Below are positions 42,975 through 50,622 of a stretch of 64,000 nucleotides of DNA, piece after piece. Position 1 is the first letter of the stretch; every line of letters begins with the position of its first letter. The notes below the pieces were generated by a model, which made no database searches, was not told the DNA's origin, and saw only the letters and a program-made list of their open reading frames with translations. The DNA is from Providencia rettgeri. GTDB taxonomy: Bacteria; Pseudomonadota; Gammaproteobacteria; Enterobacterales; Enterobacteriaceae. The stretch covers positions 4,092,001 through 4,156,000 of the forward strand of contig NZ_CP096258.1 in the NCBI RefSeq assembly GCF_023205015.1. Reading direction: 5' to 3'. A program made the translations under genes and the position numbers.

Positions 42975-43364
42975 ATGATACGCTGCGTTCGTATGTGGAC
43001 AGGAGAAGATGGAAATTCTCTATTTGAAGAAGGCACTCTTGAGCTCAATAATGTCACAGGTGGAGATAGCCAGACCTCCCCCATTGCAGCTAGTGAGCTG
43101 ACCTTCCGTGAAACAGTTTCCGGTGGCTCTTTTGATTGGCATCAAGACCCAGTCCCTCGTTATGTCATTACCCTTTCAGGCACTTTAGAATTCGAAACTA
43201 AAGATGGCTCTAAATTTATCATCAATCCAGGTGATATTTTACTGGCACAAGATAATACCGGAACCGGCCATAAATGGCGGCTTATTGGTGATGAACCTTG
43301 GCGTCGTGCTTATGTTGTCTACCAAGAAGGCACCGACCTTAGCTTCACTCCAACACAAAAATAG
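42975..43364 (+). CDS. Small cupin-domain protein paired with mqo
   Basis: A 129-residue single-domain cupin. The region FDWHQDPVPRYVITLSGTLEFE (about 59-80) carries the first cupin motif, and INPGDILLAQDNTGTGHKW (about 90-108) the second, with histidines that could bind metal. The start at 42975 has AAGGAG nine bases upstream; a GTG seven codons earlier lies before that signal. The gene ends eight bases before mqo, so the two are almost certainly cotranscribed. No specific substrate can be named. Confidence 0.8.
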   Translation: MIRCVRMWTGEDGNSLFEEGTLELNNVTGGDSQTSPIAASELTFRETVSGGSFDWHQDPVPRYVITLSGTLEFETKDGSKFIINPGDILLAQDNTGTGHKWRLIGDEPWRRAYVVYQEGTDLSFTPTQK

Positions 43365-43372
43365 AGGCCATC

Positions 43373-44866
43373 ATGAATAAACCGATTGCTGAAAATGTCG
43401 ATATAGCCCTCATTGGCGCAGGGATCATGAGTGCAACACTGGGTACATTTCTCAAAGAACTTGAGCCATCACTGACGATCGCCGTTTTTGAAAGGCTAAA
43501 CGACTGTGCTCAAGAAAGTTCCCACCCGTGGAACAATGCGGGAACAGGGCATGCTGCAAACTGTGAAATGAACTACACGCCACCAAACCCAGATGGCACG
43601 GTGGATATTAGTAAAGCGCTTGAAGTTAATACAGAATTCGACCTCTCTCGCCAGCTCTGGTCTTACCTAGTCACCAAAGGAAAAATTAAAGATCCACGTG
43701 ACTTTATTCACCCATGCCCACACATGAGCTTTGTTTGGGGTGAAGACAATGTAAAATTCTTAAAACAGCGCTACCAGCAGATGTCTGCTCACCACTGTTA
43801 CCACAACATGGAATACAGTGATGATCCAAAACAGATCAACGAATGGGCGCCACTGATCATGGAAGGCCGCGACCCTAAAGAAGCAATTGCAGTCACCCGT
43901 GTTAATACAGGCGCTGATGTCGATTACGGTGCGCTAACGCATTTATTAATCGCACAATTAAGCGAACAATCCGGTTTTTCTATTCACTATAAACATGAAG
44001 TCATTGATGTTAAAAAAACCGCCGATGGCAGATGGAATATTGAAGTTAAAAACCTTCTGACCCATGAGAAAACGATCACTTCCGCAAAGTTTGTGTTCGT
44101 GGGTGCAGGTGGTCGGGCGATCGAGTTACTACAAAAATCGGGGATCCCAGAAGGAAAAGGGTATGGAGGGTTCCCCGTCAGTGGGATCTGGCTGCGATGC
44201 GATAACGAAGAAATTGCCTCTCGCCACCACGCTAAAGTTTACGGTAAAGCAGACAAAGGCTCACCACCAATGTCTGTTCCACACTTAGACACACGCATTA
44301 TTGGGGGGAAACGCTCTCTCTTATTCGGGCCTTATGCCGGTTTTTCGAGTAAATTCCTTAAGCACGGCTCGTATTTAGACCTGTTTGAATCGGTGAAATT
44401 GAATAACCTTGAACCAATGCTTGCAGTAGCGAAAGATAACTGGTCACTTGCAGAATACTTAGTAGGCCAAGTCCTGCAAACATCTGCTCACCAATTTGCC
44501 ATGCTGCAACAATTCTACCCAGAAGCTCAGCATGAGGATTGGAAAGAGGTGGTTGCAGGGCAACGAGTACAAATTATTAAACCTGACCATGATAAAAAAG
44601 GGGTCTTAGAGTTTGGTACAGAATTGATTACCAGTGCGGATAAATCATTTACTGTATTAATGGGTGCATCTCCAGGGGCATCGACAGCGGCATTTATTGC
44701 ATTAAATGTATTAAAAACCTGTTTTGATGAGCAACTCAAGGCCGATGGCTGGGAAGCACGCTTAAAAGAGATCATTCCAACCTATGGAATTGATTTAAAA
44801 ACGGATGCAAAAGCCTGTTTAGATATTCGTACTGCGACTGCTAAAGTTCTAAAACTAGATAATTAG
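43373..44866 (+). CDS. mqo: Malate:quinone oxidoreductase
   Basis: Membrane-associated FAD enzyme that oxidises malate and passes electrons to quinone. The FAD-binding motif ALIGAGIMSATLGTFLKELEP (in the N-terminal 12-32), SSHPWNNAGTGHAANCEMNYTP (split across 49-70) and the C-terminal LMGASPGASTAAFIALNVL are family hallmarks. 497 residues. With mdh at 23919 the cell has two malate oxidation routes. It forms an operon with a cupin gene. Confidence 0.96.
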   Translation: MNKPIAENVDIALIGAGIMSATLGTFLKELEPSLTIAVFERLNDCAQESSHPWNNAGTGHAANCEMNYTPPNPDGTVDISKALEVNTEFDLSRQLWSYLVTKGKIKDPRDFIHPCPHMSFVWGEDNVKFLKQRYQQMSAHHCYHNMEYSDDPKQINEWAPLIMEGRDPKEAIAVTRVNTGADVDYGALTHLLIAQLSEQSGFSIHYKHEVIDVKKTADGRWNIEVKNLLTHEKTITSAKFVFVGAGGRAIELLQKSGIPEGKGYGGFPVSGIWLRCDNEEIASRHHAKVYGKADKGSPPMSVPHLDTRIIGGKRSLLFGPYAGFSSKFLKHGSYLDLFESVKLNNLEPMLAVAKDNWSLAEYLVGQVLQTSAHQFAMLQQFYPEAQHEDWKEVVAGQRVQIIKPDHDKKGVLEFGTELITSADKSFTVLMGASPGASTAAFIALNVLKTCFDEQLKADGWEARLKEIIPTYGIDLKTDAKACLDIRTATAKVLKLDN

Positions 44867-44875
44867 TAACTAATT

Positions 44876-44905
44876 AGGTTGGGAAATAACTTCCCAACCT
44901 TTATT
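44876..44905. terminator. Bidirectional terminator between mqo and cysQ
   Basis: AGGTTGGGAA-ATAAC-TTCCCAACCT hairpin followed by TTATT; it lies between convergent genes. Confidence 0.8.
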
Positions 44906-44910
44906 AAGGT

Positions 44911-45660
44911 TTAGAATAGAATCACCCGAAAGCCTGGGTTCAAAAAAGACTCCTTCGGTGTGTAATCAAGCGTTTTCCCATTCCAATCAACCACTTTAGC
45001 ACCTGCAGCAATCGCAATCGCATGTCCAGCCGCGGTGTCCCAAATATTCGTCGGCCCAAAACGTGGATAAAGCTGCGCTTTTCCTTCTGCGACTAAACAG
45101 AACTTGAGTGAAGACCCAATTTCGACTGTTGTGTGTTCACCCATTTGTTTTAAATAATCCATTAATTCATTATCTTGATGGGAACGGCTAATAACAATAA
45201 CCGGTGGTTTAGCATCATTTACATGAATAAGTTGCTTATGACCACCTTCTTCCTTCCATGCTTGATTGCCTTCAGCGTAATACAGCAACCCTTTGGCCGG
45301 GGCATATACCACCCCCATTATTGGCACACCATTCTCGATAAGTGCGATGTTAACCGTAAAATCCCCATTACGATTAATAAATTCTTTCGTTCCATCCAAT
45401 GGGTCAATCAACCAATAACGTTGCCAATTCTGCCTAATTGGCCATTCTGGCGGGTCTTCCTCGGACAATTGCGGGATATCAGGAGCAATACGAGCAAGAC
45501 CCGCAGTGATCACATTGTGGGCGGCAATATCAGCCTCGGTAACAGGCGAATTATCACTTTTGTGTTCAACCTGTAAAGGTTCTTGCGCATTATACGTTTC
45601 CATAACCGCATAACCCGCTTCTTGAGCTAATTCGCAAATTTGCTGTAGCATATTATTCAC
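44911..45660 (-). CDS. cysQ: 3'(2'),5'-bisphosphate nucleotidase CysQ
   Basis: Removes 3'-phosphoadenosine 5'-phosphate (PAP) made during sulfate assimilation. Inositol-monophosphatase fold with the metal motifs SEEDPPEW (about 71-78) and WLIDPLDGTKEFINRNG (about 93-109), and WDTAAGHAIAIAAG near the C-terminus. Length 249 (E. coli 246). Convergent with mqo; in E. coli it lies next to ytfJ. Confidence 0.96.
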   Translation of the reverse strand: MNNMLQQICELAQEAGYAVMETYNAQEPLQVEHKSDNSPVTEADIAAHNVITAGLARIAPDIPQLSEEDPPEWPIRQNWQRYWLIDPLDGTKEFINRNGDFTVNIALIENGVPIMGVVYAPAKGLLYYAEGNQAWKEEGGHKQLIHVNDAKPPVIVISRSHQDNELMDYLKQMGEHTTVEIGSSLKFCLVAEGKAQLYPRFGPTNIWDTAAGHAIAIAAGAKVVDWNGKTLDYTPKESFLNPGFRVILF

Positions 45661-45775
45661 CTCTCTGATAACCCTTTACAGCAAGAGTAGCAATTGTGTG
45701 AAATTAACGCCATAAAAAAAGCCCCAAAGTCCAAAGACAATGAAGCTTTTTAGCTGTGAATTAAACTAACAGAAA

Positions 45776-46396
45776 TTATAAAATTTCAAGTAATTCAACT
45801 TCAAATACTAATGTGCTGAATGGCGGGATTGATGCGCCTGCGCCACGCTCACCATAAGCTAATTGATGAGGAATATATAATTCCCATTTAGAACCAACAG
45901 GCATCAGGGTCAATGCTTCAATCCAACCCGGGATAACACCGCTTACAGGAAACTCTGCTGGCTGCCCACGCTGTACTGAGCTATCAAACACAGAGCCATC
46001 AATTAAACGGCCTGTATAGTGAACACGAACGCGATCTGTACGTGAAGGAATAGCACCATCACCTTGGTTAACGACTGAAAATTGTAAGCCAGACTCAGTC
46101 GTTGAAACACCATCACGCTTTTGGTTTTCATCTAGGAATTTTTGGCCTTCTTCCGCTAATGCTGCCTGACGCTCAACACGAACGGCATCTGCACGCTCAT
46201 GAATTTCACGCAGTGCTTTATGCAATGTTTCAACAGGCACTGATGGCATATTGCCTTCTAAAGCGTCAACGAGGCCGGCTAAAATTGCATTTGGCACTAA
46301 ACCTTCTAGCCCTGACTCTAATAATTGCTGCCCAACCTGTAGACCTATGCCATAACTCGCTTGAGCTTCTACCGAATCGAAATTTTGGTTTGCCAT
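45776..46396 (-). CDS. fklB: FKBP-type peptidyl-prolyl isomerase FklB (FKBP22)
   Basis: Cytoplasmic peptidyl-prolyl cis-trans isomerase. The N-terminal dimerisation domain (1-90, EAQASYGIGLQVGQQLLESG) joins a C-terminal FKBP domain (about 110-206) with VHYTGRLIDGSVFDSS, GVIPGWIEAL and YGERGAGASIPPFSTLVFEVELL. The start at 46396 gives 206 residues, equal to E. coli; upstream in-frame codons are not homologous. Divergent from ytfB, as in E. coli. Confidence 0.96.
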   Translation of the reverse strand: MANQNFDSVEAQASYGIGLQVGQQLLESGLEGLVPNAILAGLVDALEGNMPSVPVETLHKALREIHERADAVRVERQAALAEEGQKFLDENQKRDGVSTTESGLQFSVVNQGDGAIPSRTDRVRVHYTGRLIDGSVFDSSVQRGQPAEFPVSGVIPGWIEALTLMPVGSKWELYIPHQLAYGERGAGASIPPFSTLVFEVELLEIL

Positions 46397-46614
46397 GAAA
46401 ACACCCATATGATTTTGAGAAAAACCAAGAATAGCAGCCCCATCCTTATGGGTAAACCCAAACAATGAATCTAAAGAATAAAACTGATTGATTCCCTACA
46501 AATTTATTCAGTGTTCTCTGAAAAATTCAGCCAAACGCTAAAAATGTCTAAAAAGGGTGCTAGTATGCGTATAAATACAGCCTAATTTACTCATTGCCTC
46601 ATCAAGGAGGAGTG

Positions 46615-47214
46615 ATGCTTAAACTTTCAAAATTTCATCGCTATGGCATTGCACTACTCGCCCTAATTGTTGTGGTCGCTTTCTTTTGGCCTGCTAGCGA
46701 TAAGTCCCCTAGCGATATTGTCCAAAACCAGCCTATTGTCATTCCTCCACCCACAGCTCCTGAGGTCATGCCTGAACCTACGGTTACACCACCAATACCT
46801 GAACCAGTACCGGCACCTGAAGGTAATCCCCCACTTTTACCTACTGAGCCTGAAATTATCCCAGAGCCTATTGAGCCTGAGCCCAATCAGCCTCCGGCGG
46901 TGACTTCACCAGAGAACACGCCAGAGCCCAAAGCTCCCCGTCCTTCCGCTAATGAATGGCAAAGCTACCAAGTACAAAAAGGGAAAACGCTTGCGCAACT
47001 GTTCCGCGATAATAACTTACAAGCCAATGACGCTTTTATTATGGCTCGCGTTGAAGGTGCCGAAAAACCACTGAGTAATTTGCGCCAAGGGCAAAAAATT
47101 CGTTTAAAGGCGAACAAAAAAGGTGAAATTCAATTGCTAGAAACAACGGCATCTGATGGGAAAACATATAGTTTCGCGCGGTTAAGTGATGGCAGTTACT
47201 ACCGGACTCCGTAG
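46615..47214 (+). CDS. ytfB: OapA/YtfB-family cell-division protein
   Basis: A 199-residue single-span inner-membrane protein: a short cytoplasmic end, a membrane segment (about 10-26), a long P/E/T-rich periplasmic linker (about 35-110, rich in PEP and PIPEP units) and a C-terminal OapA-type LysM-like domain (about 115-199: YQVQKGKTLAQLFRDNNL, GAEKPLSNLRQGQKIRLK). The E. coli homologue binds glycans and is linked to division. The ATG at 46615 is preceded by AAGGAGG. Linker composition differs from E. coli YtfB, though the domain order is the same. A hairpin (47218-47251) follows the stop codon. Confidence 0.88.
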   Translation: MLKLSKFHRYGIALLALIVVVAFFWPASDKSPSDIVQNQPIVIPPPTAPEVMPEPTVTPPIPEPVPAPEGNPPLLPTEPEIIPEPIEPEPNQPPAVTSPENTPEPKAPRPSANEWQSYQVQKGKTLAQLFRDNNLQANDAFIMARVEGAEKPLSNLRQGQKIRLKANKKGEIQLLETTASDGKTYSFARLSDGSYYRTP

Positions 47215-47346
47215 TCATTTTAGGGTGGCTTGCGTCAGAGCTGCCCTAAAACTTTGTCTGAATCATCGCTATATGTATTGATTTTTACCTAGCAACGAAT
47301 AACTAATATTGTCTTTCACTACAATGCTAGGTAACTGAAAATTATT

Positions 47347-48096
47347 ATGTTAATAAAAAAATGGATTAACGCTTTTTTAGGTACTGTTTTATTATTACTT
47401 ACCGCTATTATTGGCTATATTTCATGGGTTAAACTCAATTCAAATGCACTTTGGAACATGATAAATGAACAATGTATACCACCGCAGCAAGCTGCGCTAT
47501 CTTGTCTAAAAGTCGATAGAGATCAACAGTATGTGCTGTTTAAAGATAAAAAAGGGCCATTACACAACTTAATTATCCCAATGGAAAAAATCACAGGGAT
47601 AGAATCCGCACGATTACTTGAGCGAAATATACCAGACTATTTTGATATTGCTTGGCAAGAACGGAAAAGCGTGTCGTCACAAGCGAACATCTCAATTTCT
47701 GATGATTTGCTCGCTGTTGCAGTGAATTCCCAATATGGCCGCTCCCAAGACCAACTGCATATCCATATTGCGTGTTTGAAACCTGAAATTAGTCAACAAC
47801 TTAATCAAGTTTCATCGGAGATAACAACCGGCTGGGCTAAGTTATCAACTGAACTGATCGGCCATCACTATTTAGCCAAGAAACTCCAAAAATCCCCTGC
47901 CAAATTCGATAATGCATTTAATCAGCTCAATGAATACGTTGTAAAACATCATGATGAAATGGGCAATTATGGCCTAGCGATGGTGCAGCTGAAAGACGGT
48001 TCAAAGGTGCTGCTCGCAAACCGTTTTAGCATATGGGATTTGAATTTAGGTTCAGCGGGGGAATTACTCGACTACGAATGCTTGGCAAATCAATAA
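47347..48096 (+). CDS. cdh: CDP-diacylglycerol pyrophosphatase
   Basis: Hydrolyses CDP-diacylglycerol to phosphatidate and CMP. The 249-residue protein (E. coli 251) has an N-terminal membrane anchor (about 8-28) and the HIT-like motif HIHIACL (138-144), plus GHHYLAKKL and GNYGLAMVQLKDGSKVLLA, which align with E. coli Cdh. It stands between ytfB and the ribosomal rpsF-rplI operon, convergent with rplI. Confidence 0.92.
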   Translation: MLIKKWINAFLGTVLLLLTAIIGYISWVKLNSNALWNMINEQCIPPQQAALSCLKVDRDQQYVLFKDKKGPLHNLIIPMEKITGIESARLLERNIPDYFDIAWQERKSVSSQANISISDDLLAVAVNSQYGRSQDQLHIHIACLKPEISQQLNQVSSEITTGWAKLSTELIGHHYLAKKLQKSPAKFDNAFNQLNEYVVKHHDEMGNYGLAMVQLKDGSKVLLANRFSIWDLNLGSAGELLDYECLANQ

Positions 48097-48111
48097 ACTA
48101 AATACCAGAAA

Positions 48112-48143
48112 ACAAAAAACACCGGACTTAGCCGGTGTTTTTA
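48112..48143. terminator. Bidirectional terminator between cdh and rplI
   Basis: AAACACCGG-ACTTAG-CCGGTGTTT stem with A-run before and TTTTATTT after; usable by cdh and by the convergent rpsF-priB-rpsR-rplI operon. Confidence 0.85.
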
Positions 48144-48186
48144 TTTGCACCATGGATAACCCAATGATGCATATCATCATTATTGA

Positions 48187-48636
48187 TTACTCAGCAACGA
48201 TGATAACGTTCAGCTCTGCGAAAACATCGCTGTGTAACTGGAAGTGAACTTCATGGTCACCAGTAGTACGCAGAACGCCGTTTGGCAGGCGAACTTCGCT
48301 TTTCGCAACTTGAACGCCAGCCGCAGTAATTGCGTCAGCGATGTCACGAGTACCGATTGAACCGAACAGTTTACCTTCGTCACCAGCTTTAGAAGCTAAA
48401 GTCACAGAACCCAGAGCAGTAACAGCTGCTGCACGAGCCTGTGCTGCTGCTAGAACTTCAGCTAATTTAGCTTCCAGTTCAGCGCGGCGTGCTTCGAAGA
48501 ATTCGATGTTTTTCTTAGTCGCAGGAACAGCTTTGCCCTGTGGAACTAAGAAGTTACGAGCATAGCCCGATTTAACGTTAACCTGATCACCCAGGCTACC
48601 TAGGTTAGCTACTTTATCAAGCAGAATAACTTGCAT
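48187..48636 (-). CDS. rplI: 50S ribosomal protein L9
   Basis: L9 binds 23S rRNA at the base of the L1 stalk with its N-domain and extends a long helix. 149 residues, as in E. coli, with MQVILLDKVANLGSLGDQVNVKSGYARNFL split over 1-30, the central helix (about 41-75) and the C-domain (LFGSIGTRDIADAI). Last gene of the operon. Confidence 0.98.
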   Translation of the reverse strand: MQVILLDKVANLGSLGDQVNVKSGYARNFLVPQGKAVPATKKNIEFFEARRAELEAKLAEVLAAAQARAAAVTALGSVTLASKAGDEGKLFGSIGTRDIADAITAAGVQVAKSEVRLPNGVLRTTGDHEVHFQLHSDVFAELNVIIVAE

Positions 48637-48674
48637 TACCTTATCCTCTATTAGTCGTTAATGGACTGTACCAA

Positions 48675-49224
<550 letters not shown>

Positions 49225-49232
49225 CTGCGCAA

Positions 49233-49628
49233 TTACTCTTCAGAATCCCCAGCTTCTTCAGCTTCTTCTTCCTGATATTCATCAGACATGTCACGGCCAC
49301 GACGTTCGTCTTTGGCTTTGACCATTGGAGAAGCTTCAGTTACTGCGTGTTTTAAGCGCATAACCATGCTGCGGATAACGGCATCGTTGAAGCGGAAGTT
49401 AGTTTCCAGCTCATCAATCGCTTCCTGTGGAGCTTCTACGTTCAGAAGAACATAGTGTGCTTTGTGCAGTTTGTTGATTGGGTAAGCCAGTTGACGACGG
49501 CCCCAGTCTTCCAGACGGTGGATCTGACCTTGTGCGTTAGTGATAACAGCACTGTAACGCTCGATCATGCCCGGAACCTGTTCGCTTTGGTCAGGATGGA
49601 CCATAAAAACGATTTCGTAATGACGCAT
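49233..49628 (-). CDS. rpsF: 30S ribosomal protein S6
   Basis: S6 binds S18 on the 30S platform and in E. coli is glutamylated at its acidic tail. The start at 49628 (MRHYEIVFMVHPDQSEQVPG) has AAGGAG nine bases upstream and gives 131 residues, as in E. coli; a longer in-frame reading crosses the leader hairpin and is rejected. The tail YQEEEAEEAGDSEE retains the terminal E-E. First gene of rpsF-priB-rpsR-rplI. Confidence 0.98.
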   Translation of the reverse strand: MRHYEIVFMVHPDQSEQVPGMIERYSAVITNAQGQIHRLEDWGRRQLAYPINKLHKAHYVLLNVEAPQEAIDELETNFRFNDAVIRSMVMRLKHAVTEASPMVKAKDERRGRDMSDEYQEEEAEEAGDSEE

Positions 49629-49654
49629 TAGTAGTTGCTCCTTACGGATTATTA

Positions 49655-49689
49655 GCCTCCTGTCTGGGTTAACCGCGGCCCGCGGAGGC
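49655..49689 (-). promoter_or_regulatory. rpsF leader, probable S6:S18-binding structure
   Basis: In the rpsF leader GCCTCC (49684-49689 read on the minus strand) pairs with GGAGGC (49655-49660), enclosing a loop with CCGCGG- and CCG-containing elements. E. coli rpsF mRNA has an S6:S18 autoregulatory motif at the same place, recognised by a conserved CCG. The stem is seen; its function is by analogy. Confidence 0.6.
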
Positions 49690-49727
49690 AAGGAACTTGT
49701 TGAGTGCGGCTAAAAAATTGACGCGTA

Positions 49728-49756
49728 ACTATACCCATCCCTGAGATAAAACTCAA
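49728..49756 (-). promoter_or_regulatory. rpsF operon promoter
   Basis: On the minus strand TTGAGT (49751-49756), 17 bp, then TATAGT (49728-49733). Start expected near 49721, giving a leader of about 93 nt. The spacer is part of a hairpin (49734-49760) that may also stop rlmB-proximal or rnr read-through. Confidence 0.55.
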
Positions 49757-49784
49757 GAGATGGATACCGTTTTACACTAAAATA

Positions 49785-50534
49785 TTATTTTTCTGCGGAA
49801 ACCGATAAGCGTTGACGCACGGCTTCAAATAAACAAACCCCTGTCGCCACTGACACATTCAATGATGACACCGAGCCTGCCATAGGAATACTGATTAACT
49901 CATCACAATGTTCACGCGTTAAACGACGCATACCTTCGCCTTCAGCCCCCATCACTAGCGCTATCGGGCCCGTTAGTTTGCTTTGATATACGTTATGGTC
50001 AGCTTCACCTGCCGTTCCCACAATCCATACATTATATTCTTGTAGTAAACGCAATGTCCTTGCCAGATTCGTCACGCGAATAAGAGGAACATTTTCTGCC
50101 GCACCACAAGCCACTTTTTTCGCGGTCGCATTGAGCTGGGCAGATTTATCTTTCGGGACAATCACAGCATGAACACCTGCTGCGTCAGCACTACGTAAGC
50201 ACGCACCTAAGTTATGTGGATCTGTCACGCCGTCCAATACCAATAAAAATGGCGAGGGTGTGCTTTCCAGCAAATCAGGCAAGTCACCTTCTTGATATTG
50301 TTTTCCCGGTAATACTTTCGCAATAATACCTTGGTGAACTGCGCCTTCGGTTTGGCTATCCATCCATTGACGATTTGCCACTTGAACGACAATCCCTAGC
50401 GCTTCAATTTCGTGCACCAGCGGCATTAAGCGGCGATCTTCACGGCCTTTTAGAATATAGACTTCTTTAATGCGTTGCGGTGAACGCTCAAGTAAGGCTT
50501 TCACTGCGTGAATGCCATAAATCATTTCGCTCAT
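49785..50534 (-). CDS. rlmB: 23S rRNA (guanosine(2251)-2'-O)-methyltransferase RlmB
   Basis: SPOUT-class (TrmH-type) methyltransferase acting on G2251 in the P-loop of 23S rRNA. An N-terminal L30e-like substrate-binding domain (1-75: MIYGIHAVKALLERSPQRIKE) is followed by the knotted SPOUT domain with LDGVTDPHNLGACLRSADAAG (about 102-122), VMGAEGEGMRRLTREHCD and IPMAGSVSSLNVSVATG. Length 249 (E. coli 243). It follows rnr past a hairpin. Confidence 0.96.
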   Translation of the reverse strand: MSEMIYGIHAVKALLERSPQRIKEVYILKGREDRRLMPLVHEIEALGIVVQVANRQWMDSQTEGAVHQGIIAKVLPGKQYQEGDLPDLLESTPSPFLLVLDGVTDPHNLGACLRSADAAGVHAVIVPKDKSAQLNATAKKVACGAAENVPLIRVTNLARTLRLLQEYNVWIVGTAGEADHNVYQSKLTGPIALVMGAEGEGMRRLTREHCDELISIPMAGSVSSLNVSVATGVCLFEAVRQRLSVSAEK

Positions 50535-50562
50535 AAATTTCTTATTTATTAATATAAATAGT

Positions 50563-50586
50563 AAAGTGGCGTATTAACGCCACTTT
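50563..50586 (-). terminator. Hairpin between rnr and rlmB
   Basis: AAAGTGGCGT-ATTA-ACGCCACTTT, followed on the minus strand by ACTATTTATAT, an imperfect T-tract. It may give partial termination or protect the rnr 3' end. Confidence 0.55.
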
Positions 50587-50622
50587 GGTTAATCACTGTG
50601 GTTAATAACTACAGCAAAAACA

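Noticed and set aside
45715..45760. Possible terminator after fklB
   Set aside because: Only a short AAGC/GCTT pairing with a large loop could be drawn; not good enough to list.
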